Made by a program: the position numbers and the translations under genes. From the NCBI RefSeq assembly GCF_029433855.1, contig NZ_JAROAU010000004.1, positions 125,458-189,457 on the forward strand: a stretch of DNA of 64,000 nt, read 5' to 3'. The notes under the pieces were generated by a model. The model was not told the origin of the DNA, made no database searches, and saw nothing but the letters and a program-made list of their open reading frames with translations. The DNA comes from Candidatus Kosakonia sp. 282A-S69 (lineage in GTDB: Bacteria; Pseudomonadota; Gammaproteobacteria; Enterobacterales; Enterobacteriaceae). Shown here one piece after another: positions 29,471-38,352 of this stretch. Within the stretch, counting starts at the first letter, position 1. Every line of letters begins with the position of its first letter.

Positions 29471-29556
29471 TCGTCGCTCCTTTGTTAACATCCGTGAAAA
29501 ACGGGCGCAACATGATAGCCAACTCTGGCGAACGATGCACGGTCAAAAGATAAGCG

Positions 29557-29904
29557 CTATTTGACGTAGGCGAGCAGGCTCAACGAGTCACGGGCAAGAG
29601 CCTTGCACTTTTTAGCCGTTGGAATGCCGATGCCGCTCAGATCGCGGTAGCTCTCTTCGCCCAGCGCCTTCATGTTCCAGCTATCGTAGTTGCTGAGATC
29701 CCACTGGTTTTGCTGGGCAAAAAAGACCAGCGCACGGCGGATCTGCCCGTTAGGTAAGTTGTTATAACCGCAGTCATTTTTCAGAAAAACAAACACCGCC
29801 GTCAGATCGGCCATGTCTTCAGCTTCAGATTCACTCAGGGCATAACTATTGGCGGAGACAGCGAGCAGGCTGCCAAGGATGATACTTCTGAAAAACGTTT
29901 TCAT
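29557..29904 (-). CDS. yacC: YacC, PulS/OutS-family periplasmic protein
   Basis: A 115-residue exported protein with a signal peptide of about 22 residues ending in ANSYA. Two cysteines (C45 and C100) are placed to form a disulfide. The family includes the pilotins that guide type II secretins, but YacC has no lipobox, so a pilotin role is not implied. The internal ATG at 29904 gives the E. coli length; the longer open frame upstream overlaps the cueO promoter and is not supported. Confidence 0.93.
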   Translation of the reverse strand: MKTFFRSIILGSLLAVSANSYALSESEAEDMADLTAVFVFLKNDCGYNNLPNGQIRRALVFFAQQNQWDLSNYDSWNMKALGEESYRDLSGIGIPTAKKCKALARDSLSLLAYVK

Positions 29905-29983
29905 TCTCTCTACCACGGCGTAACGGAAATTAAACGTTAGCACAGTCCAGTTAACGCGACGATATTTATTATCATCTGCTTTC

Positions 29984-30014
29984 TTGACCTTCCGGCAGGG
30001 GAAAGGTTTACGCT
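29984..30014 (+). promoter_or_regulatory. CueR-type promoter of cueO
   Basis: A -35 box TTGACC (29984-29989) and a -10 box TACGCT (30009-30014) are separated by 19 bp, longer than normal. Between them lies a dyad ACCTTCC-7-GAAAGGT (29987-30007) with one mismatch. Over-long spacing plus this dyad is the signature of MerR-family activation, and the sequence matches the CueR operator that controls copper-induced cueO in E. coli. Confidence 0.88.
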
Positions 30015-30048
30015 TAATGCACCGCCGACTCTTGATAAGGACATACCC

Positions 30049-31614
30049 ATGCAACGTCGAGATTTTCTTAAATATTCCGCGCTCCTGGGGGCCACCAGCG
30101 CGCTACCGCTTTGGAGCCGCTCGCTCTTCGCCGCCACCCACCCCCCGTTACCGATTCCGCCGCTGCTGGCGCCTGATGCGCAAAGCCGCATCGTCTTAAC
30201 GGTGCAGGCGGGAGAGAGCCAGTTTGCGCAGAAAAGCGCGACAACCTGGGGTTATAACGGCGCGCTGCTGGGGCCGGCCATTCAGTTGCGGCAGGGGAAA
30301 GCGGTGACAGTGGATATCCGCAATCAGCTTGCCGAAGAGACTACCGTGCACTGGCACGGTCTCGAAGTAGCAGGGGAGGTCGACGGCGGGCCGCAGGGCG
30401 TCATCAAGGCGGGGGGGAGCCGGGCGGTGACCTTTACCCCGATGCAGCAGGCCGCCACCTGCTGGTTCCACCCTCATCAGCATGGCAAAACCGGGCGTCA
30501 GGTCGCGATGGGGCTGGCCGGGCTGGTGCTGATCGAAGATGAGAACAGCCGCAAGCTACGCCTGCCGCAGCAGTGGGGCATTGATGATGTGCCGGTGATC
30601 GTGCAGGACAAAAAATTTACCGCGCAGGGGCAGATTGATTACCAGCTCGATGTGATGAGCGCGGCGGTAGGCTGGTTTGGCGATACGCTGCTCGCCAACG
30701 GGGCTGTCTACCCGCAGCATGCGGCTCCACGCGGCTGGTTGCGTCTGCGCCTGCTCAACGGGTGTAACGCGCGCTCGCTCAATCTTGCCACCAGCGATAA
30801 GCGCCCGCTCTATGTCATCGCCAGCGACGGCGGGCTGTTAAGTGAGCCGGTTAAGGTGGCTGAACTGCCGATGTTGATGGGCGAACGGTTTGAGGTGCTG
30901 GTGGATATCAGCGATGGTAAGGCTTTCGATCTTGTGACGCTGCCGGTTAAGCAGATGGGGATGACCGTTGCGCCATTCGACCAACCGGTGCCGGTACTGC
31001 GCATTCAGCCGCTGCTGGTGACCGCCTCGGGCGATCTACCGGATACGCTGGCTTCGCTGCCCGCCCTGCCTGCGCTTGCGGGACTTACCCAGCGCACCTT
31101 GCAGCTGTCGATGGATCCGATGCTCGATATGATGGGTATGCAGGCGCTACAACAGAAGTATGGCGATGGCGCGATGGCGGGCATGGCGATGCATCATGGC
31201 GATATGCATGGCATGCACGGGATGCAGATGGATCATGGTCATATGGATCACGACAGCCAGGGTTTTGATTTCCACAATGCCAACCGAATTAACGGCAAAG
31301 CGTTTGATATGGTGACGCCGCAATTCGCGGTGCAAAAAGGGCAGTATGAGCGCTGGACGATCTCCGGGGAGGGAGACATGATGCTGCATCCGTTCCATAT
31401 TCACGGTACGCAGTTCCGCATTCTTTCCGAAAACGGTAAGCCACCGGCGGCGCATCGCGCAGGCTGGAAAGATACGGTCAATGTGTATGGTGCGCGCAGT
31501 GAAGTGCTGGTGCGCTTTGATCACACGGCAGCGAAAGAGTCTGCCTATATGGCGCACTGCCATCTGCTGGAGCATGAGGATACCGGCATGATGCTCGGCT
31601 TTACCGTCGCCTAA
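30049..31614 (+). CDS. cueO: Multicopper oxidase CueO
   Basis: Periplasmic cuprous oxidase that protects against copper. The 521-residue precursor begins with a Tat signal (RRDFLK, cleavage near residue 28). Copper ligands are visible in HWHG (101-104), HPHQHG (141-146), HPFHIHG and [12 protein letters not shown] near the C-terminus. The Met/His-rich insert of about residues 352-405 ([15 protein letters not shown]) is the cuprous-ion binding segment typical of CueO and is rather His-rich here. Copper control is supported by the CueR-type promoter upstream. Confidence 0.97.
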   Translation: MQRRDFLKYSALLGATSALPLWSRSLFAATHPPLPIPPLLAPDAQSRIVLTVQAGESQFAQKSATTWGYNGALLGPAIQLRQGKAVTVDIRNQLAEETTVHWHGLEVAGEVDGGPQGVIKAGGSRAVTFTPMQQAATCWFHPHQHGKTGRQVAMGLAGLVLIEDENSRKLRLPQQWGIDDVPVIVQDKKFTAQGQIDYQLDVMSAAVGWFGDTLLANGAVYPQHAAPRGWLRLRLLNGCNARSLNLATSDKRPLYVIASDGGLLSEPVKVAELPMLMGERFEVLVDISDGKAFDLVTLPVKQMGMTVAPFDQPVPVLRIQPLLVTASGDLPDTLASLPALPALAGLTQRTLQLSMDPMLDMMGMQALQQKYGDGAMAGMAMHHGDMHGMHGMQMDHGHMDHDSQGFDFHNANRINGKAFDMVTPQFAVQKGQYERWTISGEGDMMLHPFHIHGTQFRILSENGKPPAAHRAGWKDTVNVYGARSEVLVRFDHTAAKESAYMAHCHLLEHEDTGMMLGFTVA

Positions 31615-31632
31615 ACTGCTCCCGGCAAAAAT

Positions 31633-31814
31633 GCCTGATGGCGCTGCGCTTATCAGGCCTGGTTTCTGTGGTCGGTTTCGGGATTTTGTAGGCCGGATAA
31701 GGCGTCAGCCGCCATCCGGCAATGCGTCGCGATTTCACATTAAAAAAGCCCGGCTGCGTTATGCATGCCGGGCTTTATTTTGTCCGCCGGACAGGGCGTT
31801 AGCCGCCATCCGGC
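31633..31814. repeat. REP/BIME cluster between cueO and gcd
   Basis: Three REP-type palindromes are present: 31633-31658 (GCCTGATGGC type), 31688-31720 (GCCGGATAAGGCG with GCCATCCGGC) and 31786-31814 (GCCGGACAGGGCG with GCCATCCGGC). They sit in the 3' untranslated space of two convergent genes and flank an intrinsic terminator. REP elements commonly stabilise upstream mRNA and bind gyrase or IHF. Confidence 0.88.
31742..31780. terminator. Bidirectional terminator between cueO and gcd
   Basis: A 10-bp stem (31745-31754 with 31767-31776) with an A-run on the left and a T-rich stretch on the right can end transcription from both the convergent cueO and gcd messages. Confidence 0.85.
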
Positions 31815-31833
31815 AATAGAGCAGGGAGCTTAA

Positions 31834-34224
31834 TTACTTCGCGTCATCCGGCAGAGCAAATGCCACGATGTAGTCGCCCATTTTGGTCCCGAACGAACCG
31901 TGACCACCGGCGGAGATGACAACATACTGCTTGCCATTCACCTCATAGGTCATCGGCGTTGCCTGACCACCCGCTGGCAGACGACCTTCCCACAGTTTGT
32001 CACCGTTGGTCATGTTGTACGCGCGCAGGTAGTTATCCGCTGTACCGGCAATAAACAGCACGTTACCGGCAGTGGAGATCGGGCCGCCGAGCATCGGCAT
32101 ACCGAGGGTAAACGGCACTTTAATTGGCATCGGGAACGGCAGGCTATCCTGCGGCGTACCGATACGTTTTTTCCATGCCACCTGGTTGGTTTTCAGATCC
32201 AGCGCAGAGATATAACCCCAGGCTGGCTGTTTGCACGGCAGGCCAAACGGAGAGAGGAACGGGTTCAGCGTGACGCCAAACGGTACACCGTACTGCGGCT
32301 GAATACCGGATTCTGAACCGGTGCCTTTCGCATCTTTCGGCGGCTCCATCGGGTTATTTGGACCACGCGGGATCAGCTTCGAGACAAACGGCAGCGCCAT
32401 CGGGTTGGCAATTGCCACCTGGCGGTTTGGATCGACAGAGATACCGCCCCACTCAAACATGCCGAGGTTACCCGGGAAGACCAGCGTACCCTGCTCAGAC
32501 GGCGGGGTGAAAATACCTTCATAGCGCAACTGGTGGAACATCACGCGGCACACCAGTTGGTCAAACATGGTGGCGCCCCACATATCCGCGCCGCTCAAAT
32601 CTTTCTTCGGACGGAAGCTCAGATCGGAGAAGGGTTGGGTTTTGGTGACGTAATCGCCTTTCGCTGCGCCCTGCGGAACCGGTTTTTCCGGTGCCGGCAC
32701 AACCAGCTCGCCGTTACGGCGATCGAGCACGAAGATGTTACCGGTTTTCGCCGGGGCATAAATCACCGGGACTTTCTTACCGTTCACATCGATATCCGCC
32801 AGCGTCGGCTGGGACGGCATATCCATATCCCACAGATCGTGGTGTACGGTCTGATAGCTCCACACCAGCTTACCGGTGGTCGCATTCAACGCAACAATGG
32901 AACTGGCATAACGCTCCTGCTCCGGCGTACGGTTACCGCCCCAGATATCTGGCGTGGTAACGCCCATCGGCAGGTAGACCATATCCAGTTTGGCGTCGTA
33001 GGCCGCAGGTGCCCAGGAGTTCGGCGAGTTAAGGGTGAAGTGGTGTTCATCCGCCGGGATCGCATTTGGATCTTTCGCGCCCGGATCGAAGGCCCACAGC
33101 AGCTTACCGGTGTTGATGTCGAAACCACGAATGACACCAGACGGCTCACGGGTGGAGAAGTTATCCGTTACCGCACCGGCAATGATAATCATTTTATCGG
33201 TGACAATCGGCGGTGAAGTCGGCTCATACATCCCCGGCGTGGTGACCGGCATGTTGGTTTGCAGGTTGAGGATACCTTTGTTAGCAAAGGAGTCACACAG
33301 CTTGCCGTTGTCAGCGTTTACCGCGAACAGGCGACCGTCGTTGACCGGCAGAATGATGCGGCGCGGGCAGTTAGCTACCACGTCCGGGCTGGCGTTTTCC
33401 GCCGTCGCTTCGTGGTAAGAGACACCACGACAGGTGACATGCTGGAAGGAGGGGTCCGCGTTCAGCTGCGGATCGAAGTGCCACTTCTCTTTACCGGTTG
33501 CCGCATCGAGGGCGAACAGACGCTGGTGAGCGGTGCAGAGGAAGAGCGTGTCGCCTACTTTAATCGGCGTCACTTCGTTGGTGATTTCACCCGGATCGTT
33601 TGGCAGCTTCAGGTCGCCGGTGCGGAACACCCAGGCTTCCTTCAGGTTTTTAACGTTATCCGCGTTAATCTGCTTCAGCGGGGAGTAACGTTGACCTTCC
33701 TGGTTACGGCCATAGGCCGGCCAGTCACTATCGGCAACATTGGAGATCGGTGCAGCAGGCGTTGCATCGGCGCTCAGGGTGCCGTTGATCTCCTGCGGGT
33801 CATTAAAGCCGGCCCAGGTCAGGATACCGCCGCTAATCAGCAGTACCGCTAACAGCGCAGCAACCGCGCCGCGGGCAGGAATAATCAGGCGACGCCAGAC
33901 GAACGGCAGGATCAGCCAGATACCGAAGAATACGAGGATATCGCTACGCGGCGTCAGCGCCCAGAAGTCGAAGCCAACTTCCCACACGCCCCACAGCATG
34001 GTAGCCAGCAGCAGTGCCGCGTAAAGCCATAGCGCGGAACGCTTCTCTTTCCACAGCAGCCAGGTTACGCCAAGCATCACCAGGCCAGCGATGGGGTAGT
34101 ACCAGGAGCCACCGATGGAGACCAGCCAGACACCACCGATTAAAAGATACAGCCCGCAGAAGGCTGCAAAGATCGTCGTCAGCATGATCAATAGCCGCGA
34201 CCGTTGCGATTTTGTTTCTGCCAT
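31834..34224 (-). CDS. gcd: PQQ-dependent glucose dehydrogenase, membrane-bound
   Basis: Oxidises glucose to gluconolactone in the periplasm and feeds electrons to ubiquinone. The first 150 residues hold five membrane helices; the rest is a PQQ beta-propeller with the DWPAYGRNQEGQRYSPL start and tryptophan-docking repeats such as ALDAATGKEKW. The start at 34224 gives 796 residues as in E. coli; an ATG at 34239 would add five. Neither has a clear ribosome binding site. No PQQ synthesis genes are in the window; many Enterobacter-type bacteria carry them elsewhere. Divergent from hpt. Confidence 0.95.
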   Translation of the reverse strand: MAETKSQRSRLLIMLTTIFAAFCGLYLLIGGVWLVSIGGSWYYPIAGLVMLGVTWLLWKEKRSALWLYAALLLATMLWGVWEVGFDFWALTPRSDILVFFGIWLILPFVWRRLIIPARGAVAALLAVLLISGGILTWAGFNDPQEINGTLSADATPAAPISNVADSDWPAYGRNQEGQRYSPLKQINADNVKNLKEAWVFRTGDLKLPNDPGEITNEVTPIKVGDTLFLCTAHQRLFALDAATGKEKWHFDPQLNADPSFQHVTCRGVSYHEATAENASPDVVANCPRRIILPVNDGRLFAVNADNGKLCDSFANKGILNLQTNMPVTTPGMYEPTSPPIVTDKMIIIAGAVTDNFSTREPSGVIRGFDINTGKLLWAFDPGAKDPNAIPADEHHFTLNSPNSWAPAAYDAKLDMVYLPMGVTTPDIWGGNRTPEQERYASSIVALNATTGKLVWSYQTVHHDLWDMDMPSQPTLADIDVNGKKVPVIYAPAKTGNIFVLDRRNGELVVPAPEKPVPQGAAKGDYVTKTQPFSDLSFRPKKDLSGADMWGATMFDQLVCRVMFHQLRYEGIFTPPSEQGTLVFPGNLGMFEWGGISVDPNRQVAIANPMALPFVSKLIPRGPNNPMEPPKDAKGTGSESGIQPQYGVPFGVTLNPFLSPFGLPCKQPAWGYISALDLKTNQVAWKKRIGTPQDSLPFPMPIKVPFTLGMPMLGGPISTAGNVLFIAGTADNYLRAYNMTNGDKLWEGRLPAGGQATPMTYEVNGKQYVVISAGGHGSFGTKMGDYIVAFALPDDAK

Positions 34225-34267
34225 AAAAGGGTTACTCATCAGTTTGTTAAATTTTTGATAGCAACTA

Positions 34268-34301
34268 ATTATAGGTGTTAACAAGTGTGATCGTCATCAC
34301 A
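34268..34301 (-). promoter_or_regulatory. gcd promoter overlapped by a CRP site
   Basis: On the minus strand a perfect -10 box TATAAT (34273-34268) lies 18 bp from a -35 like ATGACG (34297-34292). The -35 box falls inside TGTGAtcgtcaTCACA (34286-34301), a perfect CRP half-site pair with a 6-bp spacer. CRP bound there would block RNA polymerase, which fits the reported cAMP repression of gcd in E. coli. The same site lies about 65 bp upstream of the predicted hpt start point. Confidence 0.8.
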
Positions 34302-34343
34302 AATCGAGCTTTCTCGATGCATGCCCACCTGAATTGGTTTTGC

Positions 34344-34352
34344 TGGTATACT
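34344..34352 (+). promoter_or_regulatory. Predicted extended -10 promoter of hpt
   Basis: TGGTATACT provides an extended -10 element, with the hexamer TATACT at 34347-34352. No good -35 box is found at the usual distance, which the TGn extension or the upstream CRP site might compensate. Prediction only. Confidence 0.45.
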
Positions 34353-34430
34353 TCACGGCTTGCGTTTCAATCACCGGTTTAAGCGATTGGTGTTGAATTA
34401 TTTGCTTCTAAAATCATATGGTTAGTTAAT

Positions 34431-34967
34431 ATGAAACACAAAGTTGAAGTGATGATCCCGGAAGCGGAGATCAAAGCACGCGTCGCCGAACTGGGTCGTC
34501 AAATCACTGAACGTTACAAAGATAGCGGCAGCGAGATGGTGCTGGTGGGGCTGCTGCGCGGCTCGTTTATGTTTATGGCCGATCTCTGCCGTGAAGTGCA
34601 GGTCTCCCATGAAGTCGATTTTATGACCGCCTCCAGCTACGGCAGCGGCATGTCATCGACCCGCGATGTGAAAATTCTCAAAGATCTGGATGAAGATATT
34701 CGCGGCAAAGATGTATTGATTGTTGAAGACATTATCGATTCTGGCAACACGCTGTCGAAAGTGCGCGAGATTCTGCGCCTGCGCGAACCAAAGTCGCTGG
34801 CGATCTGTACCCTGCTGGATAAACCGTCGCGACGCGAAGTGGAAGTGACCGTCGAGTATGTCGGTTTCTCGATCCCGGATGAGTTTGTGGTGGGCTACGG
34901 AATTGACTACGCTCAGCGCTATCGCCATTTGCCCTATGTCGGCAAAGTGGTCATGCTGGACGAATAA
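34431..34967 (+). CDS. hpt: Hypoxanthine phosphoribosyltransferase
   Basis: Purine salvage enzyme that makes IMP from hypoxanthine and PRPP. The 178-residue length matches E. coli Hpt. The PRPP-binding motif [13 protein letters not shown] and the [13 protein letters not shown] loop are intact. A possible upstream A-rich leader precedes the ATG without a strong ribosome binding site. Convergent with can. Confidence 0.96.
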   Translation: MKHKVEVMIPEAEIKARVAELGRQITERYKDSGSEMVLVGLLRGSFMFMADLCREVQVSHEVDFMTASSYGSGMSSTRDVKILKDLDEDIRGKDVLIVEDIIDSGNTLSKVREILRLREPKSLAICTLLDKPSRREVEVTVEYVGFSIPDEFVVGYGIDYAQRYRHLPYVGKVVMLDE

Positions 34968-34995
34968 AAAATCGGGGCCGACGGCCCCGATTGTT
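34965..34995. terminator. Bidirectional terminator between hpt and can
   Basis: A 10-bp stem (34970-34979 with 34983-34992) with a 3-nt loop has an A-run on its left and T residues on its right. It abuts both stop codons and should serve both convergent genes, and it overlaps the can stop by about 2 bp. Confidence 0.88.
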
Positions 34996-35656
34996 ATTTG
35001 TGATTAATGTGCTTCTGGCTGATGTTCTGGACACCTGTGCGATAACGCTGTTCCAGCGTTTCGCGGTTGGTGGCAGTCACCTCCAGATCGCGCAGCAGGC
35101 CGTCGTGGATGCCGTAAGCCCAGCCGTGAATCGTCACGTTCTGGCCGCGTTTCCAGGCGGATTGCATAATCGTTGAGTGGCCAAGGTTATAAACCTGCTC
35201 CATGACGTTCAGTTCGCACAGCGTATCGAGACGACGTTCTGGCGGCATTTCGCCGAGCAGCGAGCTATGTTTAAACCAGATGTCGCGAATGTGCAGCAGC
35301 CAGTTGTTGATAAGACCCAGCTCCGGGTTTTCAACCGCTGCCTGAACACCGCCGCAGCCGTAGTGGCCGCAGATGATGATGTGTTCAACTTCCAGCACAT
35401 CAACGGCGTATTGCACAACGGAGAGGCAGTTTAAGTCGGTATGGATGACCAGGTTGGCCACGTTACGGTGAACAAACAGCTCGCCGGGTTCAAGGCCAGT
35501 CAGGCGCTCAGCCGGAACGCGTGAGTCTGAACAGCCAATCCACAGAAAGCGCGGCTTTTGTGCCTGCGCCAGCGTTTCAAAAAATCCTGGATCTTCCTCG
35601 ACCAGCATTTTTGACCATAGTGCGTTGTTGCTGATGAGTGTATCTATGTCTTTCAT
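34994..35656 (-). CDS. can: Beta-carbonic anhydrase Can
   Basis: Zinc enzyme interconverting CO2 and bicarbonate, essential in air for E. coli. The start at 35656 (MKDIDTL) gives 220 residues, equal to E. coli Can; the frame is open for 40 more codons upstream without support and overlaps yadG. Zinc ligands C42, D44, H98 and C101 are at the expected places. Divergent from yadG. Confidence 0.97.
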   Translation of the reverse strand: MKDIDTLISNNALWSKMLVEEDPGFFETLAQAQKPRFLWIGCSDSRVPAERLTGLEPGELFVHRNVANLVIHTDLNCLSVVQYAVDVLEVEHIIICGHYGCGGVQAAVENPELGLINNWLLHIRDIWFKHSSLLGEMPPERRLDTLCELNVMEQVYNLGHSTIMQSAWKRGQNVTIHGWAYGIHDGLLRDLEVTATNRETLEQRYRTGVQNISQKHINHK

Positions 35657-35763
35657 AGCGCTTTGCGACCTGTAAGCAAAATAAGTGCGAGGCCTAATAT
35701 AGGTCAACTCTTTCTCTTTTAAAACCACACATCGAGTGTAAGAAAATAGGTAAGTGATAATAC

Positions 35764-36690
35764 ATGACCATTGCACTGGAGCTTGAGCAGCTTAAAAAAA
35801 CCTATCCTGGCGGCGTTCAGGCGCTGCGCGGAATCGATCTGAAAGTCGAGGCGGGAGACTTCTACGCCCTGCTTGGGCCAAACGGCGCGGGCAAATCGAC
35901 GACCATCGGCATTATCAGCTCGCTGGTGAATAAAACCTCTGGCCGGGTCAGCGTTTTCGGCTATGACCTGGAAAAAGATGTGGTGAACGCCAAACGCCAG
36001 CTTGGGCTGGTGCCGCAGGAGTTCAACTTCAACCCGTTTGAAACGGTGCAGCAGATCGTCGTTAACCAGGCGGGCTACTACGGTGTCGATCGCAAAGATG
36101 CGCTAGCACGCAGCGAAAAGTATCTTAACCAGCTCGATCTGTGGGGAAAACGCAATGAACGCGCGCGCATGCTCTCCGGCGGGATGAAGCGCCGTCTGAT
36201 GATTGCCCGTGCGCTGATGCATGAGCCAAAACTACTGATCCTCGATGAGCCAACGGCGGGCGTCGACATCGAGCTGCGCCGCTCAATGTGGGGTTTTTTG
36301 AAGGATCTGAACGACAAAGGCACCACCATTATTCTCACCACCCACTATCTGGAAGAGGCGGAGATGCTGTGCCGCAATATCGGCATCATCCAGCATGGCG
36401 AACTGGTGGAGAACACCTCGATGAAATCGCTGCTCGCCAAGCTCAAATCAGAGACGTTTATCCTCGATTTGGCGGCGAAAAGCGCGCTGCCGAAGCTGGA
36501 AGGGTATCAATATCGCCTGGTGGATACTTCAACGCTTGAGGTTGAGGTACTGCGCGAGCAGGGCATCAACAGCGTCTTTAGCCAGCTCAGCGCGCAGGGG
36601 ATTCAGGTATTAAGTATGCGTAACAAAGCCAACCGCCTCGAAGAGCTGTTCGTTACGCTGGTGCATGACAGGAAAGGAGAGGGCGCATGA
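35764..36690 (+). CDS. yadG: ABC transporter ATP-binding protein YadG
   Basis: ATPase subunit of a two-gene ABC exporter of the ABC-2 type. The 308-residue protein has Walker [10 protein letters not shown], signature LSGGMKRR, Walker [13 protein letters not shown] and the H-loop TTHYLEEAE, plus a C-terminal extension of about 80 residues. The stop overlaps the yadH start (ATGA). The substrate is unknown. Confidence 0.95.
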   Translation: MTIALELEQLKKTYPGGVQALRGIDLKVEAGDFYALLGPNGAGKSTTIGIISSLVNKTSGRVSVFGYDLEKDVVNAKRQLGLVPQEFNFNPFETVQQIVVNQAGYYGVDRKDALARSEKYLNQLDLWGKRNERARMLSGGMKRRLMIARALMHEPKLLILDEPTAGVDIELRRSMWGFLKDLNDKGTTIILTTHYLEEAEMLCRNIGIIQHGELVENTSMKSLLAKLKSETFILDLAAKSALPKLEGYQYRLVDTSTLEVEVLREQGINSVFSQLSAQGIQVLSMRNKANRLEELFVTLVHDRKGEGA

Positions 36691-37457
36691 TGCAGCTTTA
36701 TTGGGTGGCGCTGAAGAGTATCTGGTACAAAGAGATCCAGCGTTTTATGCGTATCTGGGTGCAGACACTGGTGCCGCCGGTGATCACCATGACCCTCTAC
36801 TTTATTATTTTCGGCAACCTGATTGGCTCGCGTATCGGTGAAATGCACGGCTTCACCTATATGCAGTTTATCGTCCCGGGGCTGATCATGATGGCGGTGA
36901 TCACCAACGGCTACGCCAACGTTGCCTCCTCCTTCTTTAGCGCCAAGTTTCAGCGCAACATTGAGGAGTTGCTGGTGGCGCCGGTGCCGACGCACGTCAT
37001 TATCGTTGGTTATGTTGGCGGCGGCGTGGCGCGCGGGCTCTGCGTGGGCGTGCTGGTGACGGCGGTGTCGCTCTTCTTCGTGCCTTTCCAGGTGCACTCA
37101 TGGCTGTTTGTCGGGTTGACGCTGTTGCTCACCGCAGTGCTCTTCTCGCTGGCTGGTCTGTTGAATGCGGTGTTCGCCAAAACTTTCGACGATATCAGCC
37201 TGATCCCGACCTTTGTGTTGACCCCTCTGACCTATCTCGGCGGCGTCTTCTACTCCCTGACGCTGCTGCCGCCGTTCTGGCAGGCGCTGTCGCACCTGAA
37301 CCCGATCGTCTACATGATTAGCGGCTTCCGCTTCGGCTTCCTCGGGATTAGCGATGTACCGCTCGTCACCACGGTCGGCGTGCTGGTGGTCTTTATCCTC
37401 GGCTTCTATCTGACCTGCTGGTATTTAATTCAGCGTGGACGCGGGCTGCGTAGCTAA
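36687..37457 (+). CDS. yadH: ABC-2 type transporter permease YadH
   Basis: Membrane subunit for YadG, 256 residues with about six hydrophobic segments and the ABC-2 pattern near FVLTPLTYLGGVFYSLTLLP. Translationally coupled to yadG. In K-12 yadI follows; here the downstream space holds a REP element, a terminator for the opposite strand and a small secreted protein gene instead. Confidence 0.95.
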   Translation: MMQLYWVALKSIWYKEIQRFMRIWVQTLVPPVITMTLYFIIFGNLIGSRIGEMHGFTYMQFIVPGLIMMAVITNGYANVASSFFSAKFQRNIEELLVAPVPTHVIIVGYVGGGVARGLCVGVLVTAVSLFFVPFQVHSWLFVGLTLLLTAVLFSLAGLLNAVFAKTFDDISLIPTFVLTPLTYLGGVFYSLTLLPPFWQALSHLNPIVYMISGFRFGFLGISDVPLVTTVGVLVVFILGFYLTCWYLIQRGRGLRS

Positions 37458-37476
37458 CGGCTCTGGGGGGCTTTCT

Positions 37477-37503
37477 GCCGGAGGGTGCTAACGCCTATCC
37501 GGC
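37477..37503. repeat. REP element downstream of yadH
   Basis: A single REP-like palindrome GCCGGAGGG...CCTATCCGGC lies 19 bp after the yadH stop. The arms pair imperfectly. It probably protects the 3' end of the yadGH message. Confidence 0.7.
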
Positions 37504-37519
37504 TATTTTAGCCGTGCTT

Positions 37520-37552
37520 AAAAAATACTAAGATCGCTGTGGCGATCTTAGT
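37520..37552 (-). terminator. Rho-independent terminator of the small secreted protein gene
   Basis: A perfect 11-bp stem (37527-37537 with 37542-37552) and 4-nt loop is followed, on the minus strand, by TATTTTTTAAG. It lies 24 bp beyond the stop of the minus-strand gene at 37577, so it belongs to that gene and supports it being real. Confidence 0.88.
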
Positions 37553-37576
37553 GTCAGGCAAACTCAGCAATGAAAA

Positions 37577-37900
37577 CTATTTCAAAGACATTCTTATTTG
37601 ATCGCCCGTTTCTAATCGGTAATCACAATAAGTGAGCCCATTGTTTTTCGTTGGCTGATTACGCGCATTTAAGAGTTCTTTCACCTTACTGCCAATTATG
37701 GCCATGGGGTCGAATCCTTTCCATTTACAGTTAGTGGCTGATGGAGAGCAATACACCATGCTCGAAATCCCATCACTGTCCGTTTCCACTCCCGTTGGCG
37801 TTATGCTTGTTTTTGCAGGGCATTGTCCCGCTACAGCAACGCCTGAAACGGATGAAAAACCTAAAAGCAGAGAGAGAATGATAGCTTTATCCATGTTCAT
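37577..37900 (-). CDS. Small periplasmic or secreted cysteine-containing protein
   Basis: A 107-residue protein with a signal peptide (hydrophobic core IILSLLLGFSSVSGVAVA, cleavage near residue 24-25). The mature part has four cysteines (C27, C51, C58, C92), enough for two disulfides, and a CKWKGFDP segment. The pattern recalls DUF3757-type small exported proteins, but I hold that only weakly. A GGGA site precedes the ATG and a strong terminator follows the stop. The surrounding DNA is AT-rich and there is no K-12 counterpart, suggesting acquired DNA. Confidence 0.72.
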   Translation of the reverse strand: MNMDKAIILSLLLGFSSVSGVAVAGQCPAKTSITPTGVETDSDGISSMVYCSPSATNCKWKGFDPMAIIGSKVKELLNARNQPTKNNGLTYCDYRLETGDQIRMSLK

Positions 37901-38352
37901 GATGATCCCTTAGTCCATTATTAAGGTGCAATTGCAGAGTAAAAATACACCAGGAAAGGAGCAATGCAAAATTCGAATGGCAGATGATTATTTTGCTGGG
38001 TTATCTTTAACGACAAATTTGCAGTATATAAATCCATAATGTAATGCATGATGGTTTTAATATCTGGACGTGTCCCATTCACCCCTGAATTTAAAGCTGA
38101 AGCTATCTGCCCACCCTTCGCGCAAAATTATTCGATTGCTGAAATATCTGAATGAGCAGGAGTATAGGCACATGCGCTTTATAAAGGCTGCCAGCGAATC
38201 ATCTTCGATGACATTGACGTGTTATGTGCCGAACCCGACGCCACCTGAGCCAAAACAATCCGCCGAGTTAGCCCACTTTTTGACCTAAACAAAGCCATTA
38301 ACTCCCTCAGGTTTTGTTACAATCACGCCACTTTCCTAACGCGGTTCGTCTC
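37901..38352. other. AT-rich gap between the small secreted protein gene and yadE
   Basis: This 452-bp stretch has no well-supported gene. It must contain the promoter of the minus-strand small gene and that of yadE. One 72-codon frame (38070-38288, GTG start) is described separately. The composition is clearly more AT-rich than yadE, so it looks like residue from an insertion or deletion at the yadI position. Confidence 0.55.
38070..38288 (+). CDS. Doubtful 72-codon reading frame
   Basis: The frame starts with GTG and has no clear ribosome binding site. The peptide is basic in its first half (RKIIRLLKYLNEQEYRH) and Pro-rich near the end (PNPTPPEPK). I recognise no family. It may be a decayed fragment of a larger gene or chance. 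It is listed because nothing else explains the gap. Confidence 0.25.
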   Translation: MSHSPLNLKLKLSAHPSRKIIRLLKYLNEQEYRHMRFIKAASESSSMTLTCYVPNPTPPEPKQSAELAHFLT

